Positions 34,993 to 44,749 of a DNA stretch of 51,080 nt are shown one piece after another. Each line of letters begins with the position of its first letter. The stretch's first letter is position 1. The notes below the pieces were generated by a model. The model had not been told where the DNA came from, did no database searches, and was given only the letters and a program-made list of their open reading frames with translations. Source of the stretch: Acidobacteriota bacterium (lineage in GTDB: Bacteria; Acidobacteriota; Terriglobia; Acidiferrales; UBA7541); NCBI GenBank assembly GCA_003224055.1, contig QHYE01000129.1, forward strand, positions 1 through 51,080. The letters are read 5' to 3'. The position numbers and the translations under genes are program-made.

Positions 34993-37900
34993 ATGCGAAA
35001 AGCGTTGATTTTGACCTTTGTGGCATTGCTGCTTGCCTTCACAGGCACAGCTTTGGCACAAACGGAAACCGGCCAGATCAGCGGTACGGTTCTCGATCAA
35101 CAAGGCAATGGGATACCTAAGGCAAAGATCATCATCCGCAACTTGGGAACCGGCGCCTTGCGCGAAACAGCTTCCGATGACCATGGCGGCTTCGTTGTCA
35201 CTAGCCTTCTCCCGGCGAGGTATGCGGTTCTAGCGGAAGCACCGGGCTTTACTAAGCTCAGCGAGCAGGTTGACCTGGCTCCGGGCGGAAGAGTAGCCTT
35301 GGAACTAAGACTCCAGGTCGGAAACATTAGCCAAACCATTGAAGTTACTGCGACCGCGGTTGCGGTCAACACCGAATCCCAGACCTTGGGTCAGGTGATC
35401 GATGCGAAGAGCCTTCAAGATCTACCCCTTCTGACTCGGAATCCATATAACCTCGTCGGAACTGCGGGCAACGTCGCCGTGGACGAAGACACAGCTCGGG
35501 GAGCAGGGTTTGTCATCAACGGATTGCGTTCCTCGGGAACCAACATCTTATTGGACGGAGCGAGTAATAACGACGAATTCGTGGCCTCGGTCGGACAAAG
35601 CATTCCGCTCGACTCGGTACAGGAATTCAGCGTGCTGACAAACAACTTCACCGCAGAATACGGGCGCGCAGCCGCCGGAGTTGTGAACCTTGTTACCAAG
35701 TCTGGCTCCAATGCCTTTCACGGAACCGCGTATGAGTTCGGTCGGTATTCCAGACTGGGTACAAACTCGTTTGACAACAATGCGAATGGCGTCCCTAAGC
35801 CCGTCTATACGCGGAACCAATTTGGTTACTCCGTTGGTGGACCGGTCATTAAGGACAAGCTCTTCTTCTTTTCCAGTACCGAATGGCTGCGAGTTCGCTC
35901 CGGCCGCACCGAGATCGTAAACATCCCGGCGCCGGAGTTTATCGCGGCTTCACAACCGGCAACTCAGGCCTACTTCGCAGCGTACGGTGCGCAACGGTCG
36001 GGCATGGCCACGTTGGGCACCTTCACGCAAGCTGATGTCTGCGCTGGACTTTCGGCAGGTTGTGGCACTGGCTCATTCTCGACGCTGGCTCCCACCACCC
36101 CTATTTTCAACGAAGTCGCGTATCAGCGTCCTGGCGATTCTGGAGGAGGCCTGCCTCAGAACGACACCGAGAGCGTCGCACGTGTGGACTACAACCTTAG
36201 CTCCAAGACTCAGATCTACGGCCGCTATGCCATAGAAAAGGGCGAATTGCTCTCCGGCGCCGTAAGTCACAGCCCCTATGCCGGCTACGACTCGGCCCAA
36301 ACCGTCATGAATCAGAATGCGCTATTCTCGCTGACCCACTCGTTCAGCTCTCACTGGGTTACGCAATCGAAGCTGGTACTCAACAGGTTGAACCTTCAGC
36401 AGCCGTTCGGGAAGAACCCGGTTGGCCCAACGCTGTACTTCCGCGACTCTGTCGCTGCCACCTTTGCGAGTCACCGAATTGCACTGCCGGGCTACTTGCC
36501 GTATAGCCCCGGAAGCGCAATTCCTTTCGGCGGCCCCCAGAACTATGGACAGGCGTACCAAGACGTGAATTTCACCAAGGGTTCACATCAGTTCCGCTTT
36601 GGTGGTTCTTACGTATACATTCAGGACAACCGGGCTTTCGGGGCTTACGAAGGAGCCGTGGAGGCACTGGACTCCGCTGCTCTGCGGGCCAGAGGTCTCA
36701 ACCGCTTCGTGGACGGCCAATTGCTCCGCATGCGCGTTGCGATTGATCCGCTGGGGAAGTTCCCATGCAAGTTCTCGAGTAACCCGATCGTTCCTTTCAG
36801 CGCCACTAATCCCGCCAACTTGGATCCAAGCTGCCGTATCAACACGCCAGCTGTCGCTCCGGACTTCACGCGCAGCAACCGCTATCACGAATTTGCGTTC
36901 TACGCTCAAGATTCGTGGAAGTTCAACCGCCACCTGACCTTCAACCTGGGTGTACGGTGGGAGTATTTCGGCGTTCAGCACAACAAAAATGCGAATAAAG
37001 ACTCCAACTACTATGACGGCCTGAGCGGCAACATTTTCAACCGCATCCTCACAGGCGACATGCAGACTACGCCACTGAGCCCCGTTGGCGGCCTTTGGCA
37101 AAAGGATTGGAACAACTTCGCTCCCCGGGTCGGCTTCGCGTGGGACGTCTTTGGCAACGGCAAGACCAGCCTGCGCGGCGGTTACGGGATCGGATATGAA
37201 CGGAACTTTGGAAACGTCACCTTCAACGTGATTCAGAACCCTCCGGCATATTCGGTGCTTCAGCTTGACTTGCTCCCCGTTCAGGTGAATAACTTCGGAC
37301 CTTTGGGCGGGAGCATCGGGACACAGCCGCTGCGAATCTCGAGCGCGCGCAACGTGGTCTCGAATATTCGCACGGCCTACGCTCACCTGTGGAGCATGAG
37401 CATTGAGCGTGAGCTCTTCAAGAACCTTTTGCTCGCGGTCGATTACTCTGGCTCCAAGGGCGTCAAGCTGTACTCGCTTGAGAACCCGAACCGCGCCGGT
37501 TCAGGTAACCACTATATGCCATCCGTGTACGGGGCGCTCCCCGGAAACGGATTTGCTACATGTGTCGACCCGCAAGGGTTCGGAGTCTGCGCCGACCGAA
37601 TCCGGGACACGCAATACACGGCTCTAAACCGCCGGGCCAACAACGGCGAATCCCATTACAACGGTCTGAATGTCCGCCTGCAAGGCAACAACTTCGGCAA
37701 CACCGGGCTGACACTCTCGTTCAACTATACCTATAGCCACGCTTTTGACAACCTGAGTTCGACCTTTAGCGAATCAAACAACAATTTTAACCTGGGCATC
37801 CTGGACCCGTTCAACCCGCATCTCGATCATGGAAATGCGGATTTCGATGTGCGCCACCGCGCTTCATTTAGCGCAGTCTGGGCGATTCCGTTTGCCAAGA

Positions 37901-38478
37901 ACACTTCTGGCGTGGCAAAGCGTGTCTTTGATGGCTGGCAGGTATCCCCAATCTTCTCAGCTCAGACGGGTAACCCGTTCACCATCTTCGACTGCACGAA
38001 CATCCTGTTTGAGGTCTGCCCCAGAATGTTCCAGGTGGGTCCGGTAAATCACAGTGCTTCCAGCAGCTTGGGTGCCATCGCTGGCGAGGCAAACCGATTC
38101 TCCATCGTCAACATTCCTCTTACTTCGTTCGACACCAGCTATTTCGACCCGCTGACCGGGCTCTCGGAGTTCGGCCCGTATCCATCCACGATGAATACGC
38201 GGAATTCGTTCTATGGGCCGGGTATGTGGAACTTGGACATCGGCTTTATCAAGAACACGAAGATCACCGAGCGTTTCTCGTTGCAGATCCGCGGGGAACT
38301 CTTCAATGCGTTCAACCACTCCAACCTCTACTTCATTGGCGAGGACCAGGACGTGTCCGGCCTTGGCACCGACGCGGCCGGCACTAGCTTGCAGTCAACA
38401 GCGCGCCGCGGAATCTCACCGACGCAGAACACAACGGAGCGTCGCAGCGTCCAGCTTGCTCTGAAACTTATCTTCTAG
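34993..38478 (+). CDS. Oar-like TonB-dependent receptor with carboxypeptidase-regulatory domain
   Basis: 1161 residues. A signal peptide (1-23, ending ALAQ) precedes a beta-sandwich domain (GQISGTVLDQQGNGIPKAKIIIRNLGTG), a linker (QTIEVTATAVAVNTESQTLGQVID) and a plug with INGLRSSGTNILLDGASNNDEF and FTAEYGRAAAGVVNLVTKSGSN. A long barrel follows, ending VQLALKLIF with the terminal aromatic expected for barrel assembly. Such receptors are expanded in acidobacteria and probably bind large polymers or peptides; the ligand is unknown. ATG chosen by AGGAGG at 34977. It is followed by a clean terminator. Confidence 0.92.
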   Translation: MRKALILTFVALLLAFTGTALAQTETGQISGTVLDQQGNGIPKAKIIIRNLGTGALRETASDDHGGFVVTSLLPARYAVLAEAPGFTKLSEQVDLAPGGRVALELRLQVGNISQTIEVTATAVAVNTESQTLGQVIDAKSLQDLPLLTRNPYNLVGTAGNVAVDEDTARGAGFVINGLRSSGTNILLDGASNNDEFVASVGQSIPLDSVQEFSVLTNNFTAEYGRAAAGVVNLVTKSGSNAFHGTAYEFGRYSRLGTNSFDNNANGVPKPVYTRNQFGYSVGGPVIKDKLFFFSSTEWLRVRSGRTEIVNIPAPEFIAASQPATQAYFAAYGAQRSGMATLGTFTQADVCAGLSAGCGTGSFSTLAPTTPIFNEVAYQRPGDSGGGLPQNDTESVARVDYNLSSKTQIYGRYAIEKGELLSGAVSHSPYAGYDSAQTVMNQNALFSLTHSFSSHWVTQSKLVLNRLNLQQPFGKNPVGPTLYFRDSVAATFASHRIALPGYLPYSPGSAIPFGGPQNYGQAYQDVNFTKGSHQFRFGGSYVYIQDNRAFGAYEGAVEALDSAALRARGLNRFVDGQLLRMRVAIDPLGKFPCKFSSNPIVPFSATNPANLDPSCRINTPAVAPDFTRSNRYHEFAFYAQDSWKFNRHLTFNLGVRWEYFGVQHNKNANKDSNYYDGLSGNIFNRILTGDMQTTPLSPVGGLWQKDWNNFAPRVGFAWDVFGNGKTSLRGGYGIGYERNFGNVTFNVIQNPPAYSVLQLDLLPVQVNNFGPLGGSIGTQPLRISSARNVVSNIRTAYAHLWSMSIERELFKNLLLAVDYSGSKGVKLYSLENPNRAGSGNHYMPSVYGALPGNGFATCVDPQGFGVCADRIRDTQYTALNRRANNGESHYNGLNVRLQGNNFGNTGLTLSFNYTYSHAFDNLSSTFSESNNNFNLGILDPFNPHLDHGNADFDVRHRASFSAVWAIPFAKNTSGVAKRVFDGWQVSPIFSAQTGNPFTIFDCTNILFEVCPRMFQVGPVNHSASSSLGAIAGEANRFSIVNIPLTSFDTSYFDPLTGLSEFGPYPSTMNTRNSFYGPGMWNLDIGFIKNTKITERFSLQIRGELFNAFNHSNLYFIGEDQDVSGLGTDAAGTSLQSTARRGISPTQNTTERRSVQLALKLIF

Positions 38479-38506
38479 TTCGGGGCGAAAACCAAATCAT
38501 GCACCG

Positions 38507-38536
38507 GGGAGCCTTCGGGCTCCCAGGTCTTTTTTC
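38507..38536 (+). terminator. Intrinsic terminator of the Oar-like receptor gene
   Basis: GGGAGCC pairs with GGCTCCC around a TTCG tetraloop, followed by AGGTC and six Ts. It lies 28 bases after the receptor stop, so the TPR gene that follows should have its own promoter. Confidence 0.9.
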
Positions 38537-38625
38537 TGCTGAAATCCCTGCCTGCTTGTCTGTCTTGCTCTTGGTGATTTTTGAGAGTAGGCTTGTTGGA
38601 AATCCTCAACTCAGGTCGACCTTTT

Positions 38626-39687
38626 ATGAACTCGGCCGAAGCAAATCGCGTGATTCACAATACCTCAATTCATAAGATGTGTAATCCGCTGTGGGTTGCT
38701 ACCTGGACTTTACTAGTCCTCTTCCAAATCGTCCTCCACGCACCCGCTGCCCGTGGTCAGGTGGGATCCTCGGCCGCGAGCCTCAGGGTCCGCGTCACTG
38801 ATTCCCTAGCAGAGACCCCCATCGAGCGCGCCCGCGTAGAACTGATGAAATTCCCGGATGGAGTCATGCAACAAGGCTTTTCGGATTCGAGTGGCTCTCT
38901 GGAGTTCTCCGGCCTGGCGGCTCAAACGTATGTGCTTCGGGCTACCAAGCACGGTTACCTCGACGCAGAGTTGCAGGTGGATGTGCGCCGAGGGGAGTTC
39001 GCGAAATCCGTTGGCCTTTCGATGCAAAGGACTCAAGCGGAAAGGAATGAGCCCGCCCAGGGAAGCGTCGCTGCGCGAAATCTCTCAATTCCGGACGCAG
39101 CTTTAAGGGAGTTCCAGCTGGGAGCCAAATTCCTGAACACGGAGAAGAACCTTTCCCAAAGCATTGTGCATTTTCAACGCGCCATCGAACTGTACCCGGA
39201 TTACTCTGACGCCTATTTCCTGCTGGGCACGGCCCAGATGCAGTTGAATGACGCAAAGGCTGCCGAAACTTCGTTGCGCAAGGCGATCGCGCTGGACGCG
39301 CATCGCACCGGCCCGTATTATCCCTTGTCCATGCTTCTGTTCGGCCAGCGGCGCTTCAACGATGAGGAAGAACTCCTCCTGTCGGCCCAGAAGCAGGACG
39401 CCGCGGATTGGCGCTGGCCCTTCGAACTGGCCCGTTGCCACGCGCAGCAGAGCCGATGGGACAGGGCGCTACAATACGGGTTGGCGGCCACCGGGATCGC
39501 CAATGCGCCCTCGAAGGTGCACCTCTTGCTCGCGGATATCTACGCAAATTCTGACAAGCCGCGCGAGGCGGTAGCGGAGCTCGAGCTATTCGCTCAACTC
39601 GACCCCCAAAGCGCTTACATGGCCCGTGTGCGCGAGGTACTTCCCGCTCTTCGCCAACGCGCCGCCGCAGCGCCGCAGCCTCGCTGA
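38626..39687 (+). CDS. Exported TPR protein with carboxypeptidase-regulatory-like domain
   Basis: About 353 residues. A hydrophobic signal (PLWVATWTLLVLFQIVLHAPAARGQ) precedes a beta-sandwich domain (SLRVRVTDSLAETPIERARVELMKFPDG, about 50-135). A TPR series follows from about 165 (LSQSIVHFQRAIELYPDYSDAYFLLGTAQMQLNDAKAAETSLRKAIAL), with degenerate repeats to the end. Such proteins are typical scaffolds near acidobacterial TonB receptors. The start is unsettled: 38626 gives a long pre-signal, 38677 places the Met right at the signal helix. No ligand or partner is indicated. Confidence 0.75.
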   Translation: MNSAEANRVIHNTSIHKMCNPLWVATWTLLVLFQIVLHAPAARGQVGSSAASLRVRVTDSLAETPIERARVELMKFPDGVMQQGFSDSSGSLEFSGLAAQTYVLRATKHGYLDAELQVDVRRGEFAKSVGLSMQRTQAERNEPAQGSVAARNLSIPDAALREFQLGAKFLNTEKNLSQSIVHFQRAIELYPDYSDAYFLLGTAQMQLNDAKAAETSLRKAIALDAHRTGPYYPLSMLLFGQRRFNDEEELLLSAQKQDAADWRWPFELARCHAQQSRWDRALQYGLAATGIANAPSKVHLLLADIYANSDKPREAVAELELFAQLDPQSAYMARVREVLPALRQRAAAAPQPR

Positions 39688-39719
39688 CCTAACGCCGCGA
39701 TGGCTCTGGCAGCTTGTTT

Positions 39720-41168
39720 TTAGCGCTCGCGGCCGTACCACACAATCCGGTCGCCGTCTGTCTCCCGCGTCGAATACTCCACAGAAACATAATCTACCGA
39801 TTTCATCTTCGACGAGGGCAATTCCAGCAACAGATTATTTGTCAGCAGGAAGCCGCCGGGCCGCAGCATCGTCTGGACATTCGCCAGCGCCAGCGACTGC
39901 TCAAACGTGTCGTAATAAACCAGGATGTTCGTCGCGACCAACAAATCAAACTTCTTATCCCCCGGCCCCTCTTCCCGCTGCAGCACTACATTTAGATCCA
40001 GCGCCCGCATCCCGCGTACGAATTCTGGCCGAACGCGCACCGCTCGCAGCACCGTTCCCTGCAAACTAGCGGGCACAGCCACAGGCGCTGCCGGACTCCC
40101 AATCTGGTCGCCGAATCGCTTCCAATACGCCACAAGCTCGGGCTTCCACCCCCGCGAAGGCTCGTGCGGCAGTTGAATCGTGTACCCGCGCCCCTGCACC
40201 GCCGCGCGCCGCGAGCGTTCAATGTGGTCATTCACCCGCGGGCTCAAATCGAGTGAATCCACCTCCAGCTCTCCGGCTCGCGCCAGTCCCAGCCGCAGCA
40301 ACGAATCCATCACCGCAAACGGCTGTACCGTCTGCGTCGGATAAAAATCGTAACCTTCCTGTTTGTCCGTAAAATCTAGCCCCGGCCCTATGATCCCGAC
40401 TCGCCGCACGCTGCCAGGAGCCAATATGCCACGTTCGCGCATCGCAGCCATCGCCACTTCCAGGGCAAAATCCGGTGGCAGCGAGGTATCCAACGAGAGC
40501 CCGCGCTCCTTGTAAAGCTTCGATCGTTCTGCAAACTCTTCCGTTGGATCTCCCAGGCTGTGCGCTGCGCCCAGCACCTGCTGGTAGCTTCCCTGTTCTT
40601 TCAAGACGCGCAGATAATTTTCGTACAAATACCGCGCAGCTTTTTTACGCTCCGCTTCGTCAGTAGATTTGATTCCCGCGCGCTCGGCGACTTTTCGCGC
40701 AAAGATCAGCCGCTCATTGTTTCCCGGAGCGCTCATACGGCTTACCAGGTCCTGCACTCTTTTCTCGACGAGTTGCCGGAATTTTCCGGCAGCTTCTTCT
40801 CCCGCGGTACCGCCGGTGTCGCCCGCGATTTCCCGCAATTGCTCGCTCGTCACCCGCGGCTGCTTCGTGAACGAGGTGCCGAAAAGCAAGAAATTCACGA
40901 CCGTGTCTTCATCGCCCCTCGTCAGCCGCTCGCGAATCTCCGCATCGCGAGACTTCACCCAGGCGGGCCACAGCGATTCGAGTTTTTCCGGTGTCTGCCC
41001 GCTCAAGCCCGCCGGAAGGGCCTCAGCCATGGCCTCGAGAATCGGTTTCGCTTCGGCAAAAGGGATGTATCCAACTTTTCCTGGAACAGGCCCCGCCGCA
41101 AGGGCCAAAGAACCGAGGAGTGCGGCTAGAACCAAGAGGCCGCTGCTTTTTGCGCTGCGCATCGCCAA
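39720..41168 (-). CDS. Exported protein with class I SAM methyltransferase-like C-terminal domain
   Basis: 482 residues. A plausible signal peptide (about 1-25, LLVLAALLGSLALAAGPVP) is followed by a helical region of unknown function to about residue 250. The rest is methyltransferase-like: VGIIGPGLDF resembles the SAM glycine motif, VDSLDLSP carries an acidic motif II residue, and FDLLVATNILVYYDTFEQSLALANVQTMLRPGGFLLTNN matches the post-motif region of CheR-type and other class I enzymes. Export of a SAM-dependent enzyme would be odd, since SAM is cytoplasmic. Either the signal is an internal anchor or the enzyme has lost that activity. Confidence 0.65.
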   Translation of the reverse strand: MAMRSAKSSGLLVLAALLGSLALAAGPVPGKVGYIPFAEAKPILEAMAEALPAGLSGQTPEKLESLWPAWVKSRDAEIRERLTRGDEDTVVNFLLFGTSFTKQPRVTSEQLREIAGDTGGTAGEEAAGKFRQLVEKRVQDLVSRMSAPGNNERLIFARKVAERAGIKSTDEAERKKAARYLYENYLRVLKEQGSYQQVLGAAHSLGDPTEEFAERSKLYKERGLSLDTSLPPDFALEVAMAAMRERGILAPGSVRRVGIIGPGLDFTDKQEGYDFYPTQTVQPFAVMDSLLRLGLARAGELEVDSLDLSPRVNDHIERSRRAAVQGRGYTIQLPHEPSRGWKPELVAYWKRFGDQIGSPAAPVAVPASLQGTVLRAVRVRPEFVRGMRALDLNVVLQREEGPGDKKFDLLVATNILVYYDTFEQSLALANVQTMLRPGGFLLTNNLLLELPSSKMKSVDYVSVEYSTRETDGDRIVWYGRER

Positions 41169-41189
41169 AAGTATAACATTCGCGAGACT

Positions 41190-41337
41190 TCAAAAAATCT
41201 CCAGCAACCGGCTCGTCCCTTCCGCGAATTCGTTTGCCGGTGTCATCAGACTCAGAACCATGCATCCCGTGCCGGGAAAATCATAGAAGTGGCCCGGGTG
41301 AACGTAGACACTCCTGGCCGCCAGTTTTGTCCCCGAG
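41190..41337 (-). pseudogene. Relic C-terminus of a class I/II aminotransferase
   Basis: The minus strand reads TKLAARSVYVHPGHFYDF, continues about 30 residues and ends EGTSRLLEIF at a stop at 41190-41192. This matches the end of the intact aminotransferase at 45117-46277 (TAKSVYVHPGHFYDFQ to the stop), and a 37-base core differs at only two positions. There is no start and the homology stops near 41337, so this is a truncated remnant lying just beyond the second Oar-like receptor. Confidence 0.7.
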
Positions 41338-41362
41338 CAAGCGACATGCCTCTGAAGACACG

Positions 41363-41394
41363 AGAGCGCCGCCCATGTAGCCGGGCGCCGCTCT
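41363..41394 (-). terminator. Long hairpin after the second Oar-like receptor gene
   Basis: On the minus strand, twelve-base arms (AGAGCGGCGCCC and its near complement, one mismatch) flank an eight-base loop, about 30 bases after the receptor stop. No T-run follows, so it may slow or stop transcription or protect the mRNA end. Confidence 0.5.
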
Positions 41395-41422
41395 TGTTAG
41401 GAACGAATTTTGCTTGCGACCC

Positions 41423-44400
41423 TTAGAAGATGATCTTCAGGGATGCCTGCATCTTCCGTTGATCCGTTGCTGTGGTTGTGTAGGTTCCGAAGAAGGCTGA
41501 GGTCAACGTGTTCTGGAAGCCCGAGAAGTTTGCGTGGTTGAAGACGTTGTACATCTCCCATCGGAATTGGAAATTCACCTTCTCGGTCAACCGCGTGTTC
41601 TTGAGGATTCCCGCGTCGAAGTTAACTAGGTTGTCGAGCCGGAGCGAGTTCCGCGGGCTCGTCCCGAAATTCCCGAGTAGTGGCTGCCTCAACGGGAACC
41701 CGCTGGCGTTGCCGCAAGCGACGGTTCCACCAGTACCAGGTACGTTCCCTACTTGGCGTCCGCAAAGAGTTCCGGGGCCGCCTGGAACACCTATGCCTGG
41801 ATTGTCTGGGTTACCGGGAATATTCGCGGCTGCAGGGCTCCCGAAAGGCACTGGTGTAAATTGCGTTGGATCGCCATCCGCCCGTACTGTTCCTCCACCC
41901 AACAAGGCAACGTCTGCAACTCCTCGTCGGGTCCCGCTGAAGATCGAGCTCGGGAATCCCGACTGGATTGAAAAGATTCCACTGATTGCCCAGCCGTCGA
42001 GCGCTTTGCCCGCAACTCCGTGGAATCTCTTCGTCCACGGAATTTCCCACACATTGCTGGACACGAATCGATGGCGGATGTCGAACTGGGAGCTCGCCCG
42101 GTTGGACGCCGGATTGCGCGGATCCTGGAAGTTCGCCGAGTCGTTCACCAGCACACCCAGCACGTCGGAGATGTCGTCAATCGCGTGGCCGTAGGTGTAG
42201 GAAGCGTCGAAGCTGAGCCCATGACTGACCCGCTTCAGCACTTCCAGTTGCGCCCCATGATAGATCGACGTCCCCAGGCTCTGGACCTGCGTCACCGCGT
42301 TAAACCGGTGGTCGAGGCGAATGTTGAGAGGGCTTCCAAGCGCCGCCTGGCCATTCTCCTGGGCAAACGCCCCGGTGAACTGTGTGCGCCGGTTGTCCTC
42401 GTCCGCGAGGCTGGTTGCCGGTGCGGGCCGGACCTCTTGGGGAATAAGGTTGATCGGAATCGAGGCCTGCAGGAACTTCGACTGCGTCGCGACGTAGCTT
42501 GCCTTGATCACGAAGTCCTTGAATAGCCGCGTTTCAACGCCGGCATTCCATTGCGCTGTGCGCGGGTTCTTCAAGTTCTGGTCGACCGGCGAAATCGCAC
42601 CGAAGTTCTGTTGCGTCGTCAGGAAGGACCCAACTGCCGCTTGGGCATCCACTTGCGCTTTCGCTGTGCCAGCCATTAGATTGGCGTATGAGTTCGCACC
42701 GGTTATCGCGGATCCGTTCAGGCTGATCGAAGGCATGAACGGCGAGGAGAACCGCAGGTTTGTGATCGGGTTCAGGAAGATATAATCATATGCCCATCCG
42801 TATCCGCCCCGGATCACGAATCTCCCGTGATTTGGGTTCCAGGCTGCGCCCAATCGCGGGGCCCAGTTGTTGTTCCGTGCGAATGCAGTCCCGCCGAGAT
42901 CCATACTGCCGAGTGGGCCAGTGCCACCGCCGCCAATGGGGCTGAATCTGTTCCGATTCAGGTTTGCGAGGATGTTGTGCACTTCGGATACTCCACCGGA
43001 CGATTCGAGGCGAATTCCAAGGTTCAGCGTGAAGGTGCTCGTCACCCGAAAGTCGTCTTGAGCGTACAGAAAAAGGTCCGTCGCGCGGTTCCCGCGTCTG
43101 GAAGTTCCAAAGCGTTGGGTATACGCGTTCGGAACGCCATTCTGGAAATCCGCTAGGTTCGCAAACGTAAGCGTGCCACGAAGATTTGAGTCAAAGACGC
43201 TATTTGCCTGGTAACGGAGAATGTCCAAACCAAACTTCAGCCCGTGGCTTCCCTTGGTCACGGAAACTGAGTCACTGTACTGGAAAGTGTTCTGAACGCG
43301 TCCCTGAGGCAGGCCGGACCAAACGCCAAACCCATCAAACCCGGAAATTGTGGTCTGCGGCGCATACGGTTTCGAAGTTGTCGTGAACGGCGGAAAGTTC
43401 GGATTGCTCCGGCCAAACGCAAAGCGAAATTGATTGACTACGGCCGGCGAAAAAATGTGCGTGTGCCCGAAGTTAAACGCACGGTCCGTGGTAGTGACGT
43501 TGGCCCCAAAGTTCGGCAAGTTCGTGAAGATAAACGTGAGACCGGGACTTACTGACGTAACCGGGTTCGTCCCATACCTGGACGTTATCGAGTCCTTGCC
43601 GTTCCGGAACGTCTCGTCAATTCGCACCGACCACGCGTACTGATCGCCTGCATTCGGAGCCGCAGCGTTTAGGCTCCCGGAGGGGGCGGTCGGCGCTCCA
43701 ACGGAGGCGAAAAGCGCCTTCGAAGTTGGATCGGTGATGGCAGCCGCTTCCGCAGGGGTCAGCACGCTTGCTGCGCTGCTGGACCCGGCGCCCCGGTTCT
43801 TTATGCCTTCATAGTGCCCGAAGGCAAACAAATGGTTCTTGACGATAGGCCCACCCGCCGTGAAGCCCCATTGGTTTTGGATGAACGGCGTGGCCTTCCC
43901 CGTAGTATCGAAAAAGTCTCGGGCGTTGAACGCCGCGTTCTGATGAAACCAGTACGCCGTCCCATGGTAGTTGTTCGTCCCGCTTTTGGTGATGATCTGC
44001 ACCTGGGAACCGCCGTTCCGTCCGAACTCGGCCGAGTAGTTGTTCGTGATCAGCTTAAATTCTTCCACGGCGTCAAGGCTGAATGTGCCCGTGCCGGAGG
44101 ATCCCGTCGTCGAAATATCCGTCGCAGTGCTGTTGTCCACGGTGATGTTGTTCCCGCGGCCTCGCTGGCCGTTGGCGTTGAAACTGCCCGATCCCAGGAA
44201 CGGGTTGTCCTTGCTCACCGGCGCAACCCCTGGTGCCAAAGTCGCATACGCCACCGGATCCCGGCCCAGGTTGGGGAGATCCAAAACGGTCTTGGAATCT
44301 ATCGAAGTGCTTATTTGTGCGCTCGAAACGTCCAAGAGAGTTGCCGCACTCGCTTCGACCGTGACCACTTCGCTCACGGCTCCGACTTCTAGTGAGAGGT

Positions 44401-44749
44401 TTAGGCGTGTTACTTCGCCGCTGCGGATGACGATTGTGGTTTCCACTAGCCTGAAACCTTGCTTCTCAATCCGTACTTCGTAAGCTCCAATGTCCAACTG
44501 CTGTGAGGAGAACTCGCCGGCGTCGCTGGTGCTAAGCGTCCGCGTAGTTCCGGTCGCCAGATTCTTAATTGTGACCGTTGCCTGGGACACCGGTAGTCCC
44601 TTCGGGTCAAAAATCGTACCCTGCAGGTCTCCCGTCAGCGCCGCGAGTACCGGTATTGCCGTTAACAACAGCATCGCGCATAACGCCAAAAGCTGACCTA
44701 TCCCTATTTTCCGATCACTTCTTAGACTTCCCACGTCGCTTCGCTTCAT
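41423..44749 (-). CDS. Second Oar-like TonB-dependent receptor
   Basis: 1108 residues. A basic N-terminus and signal helix (QLLALCAMLLLTAIPVLA) precede a carboxypeptidase-regulatory domain (GDLQGTIFDPKGLPVSQATVTIKNLATG), linker, and plug (FNANGQRGRGNNITVDNSTATDIS; FSLDAVEEFKLITNNYSAEFGRNGGSQVQIITKSGTN). The barrel ends MQASLKIIF with terminal Phe. Related to the receptor at 34993 but clearly distinct. ATG 44749 is preceded by GGAGG at about nine bases, which favours it over a GTG ten codons upstream. Its ligand is unknown. A palindromic operator candidate lies 220 bases upstream. Confidence 0.92.
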   Translation of the reverse strand: MKRSDVGSLRSDRKIGIGQLLALCAMLLLTAIPVLAALTGDLQGTIFDPKGLPVSQATVTIKNLATGTTRTLSTSDAGEFSSQQLDIGAYEVRIEKQGFRLVETTIVIRSGEVTRLNLSLEVGAVSEVVTVEASAATLLDVSSAQISTSIDSKTVLDLPNLGRDPVAYATLAPGVAPVSKDNPFLGSGSFNANGQRGRGNNITVDNSTATDISTTGSSGTGTFSLDAVEEFKLITNNYSAEFGRNGGSQVQIITKSGTNNYHGTAYWFHQNAAFNARDFFDTTGKATPFIQNQWGFTAGGPIVKNHLFAFGHYEGIKNRGAGSSSAASVLTPAEAAAITDPTSKALFASVGAPTAPSGSLNAAAPNAGDQYAWSVRIDETFRNGKDSITSRYGTNPVTSVSPGLTFIFTNLPNFGANVTTTDRAFNFGHTHIFSPAVVNQFRFAFGRSNPNFPPFTTTSKPYAPQTTISGFDGFGVWSGLPQGRVQNTFQYSDSVSVTKGSHGLKFGLDILRYQANSVFDSNLRGTLTFANLADFQNGVPNAYTQRFGTSRRGNRATDLFLYAQDDFRVTSTFTLNLGIRLESSGGVSEVHNILANLNRNRFSPIGGGGTGPLGSMDLGGTAFARNNNWAPRLGAAWNPNHGRFVIRGGYGWAYDYIFLNPITNLRFSSPFMPSISLNGSAITGANSYANLMAGTAKAQVDAQAAVGSFLTTQQNFGAISPVDQNLKNPRTAQWNAGVETRLFKDFVIKASYVATQSKFLQASIPINLIPQEVRPAPATSLADEDNRRTQFTGAFAQENGQAALGSPLNIRLDHRFNAVTQVQSLGTSIYHGAQLEVLKRVSHGLSFDASYTYGHAIDDISDVLGVLVNDSANFQDPRNPASNRASSQFDIRHRFVSSNVWEIPWTKRFHGVAGKALDGWAISGIFSIQSGFPSSIFSGTRRGVADVALLGGGTVRADGDPTQFTPVPFGSPAAANIPGNPDNPGIGVPGGPGTLCGRQVGNVPGTGGTVACGNASGFPLRQPLLGNFGTSPRNSLRLDNLVNFDAGILKNTRLTEKVNFQFRWEMYNVFNHANFSGFQNTLTSAFFGTYTTTATDQRKMQASLKIIF

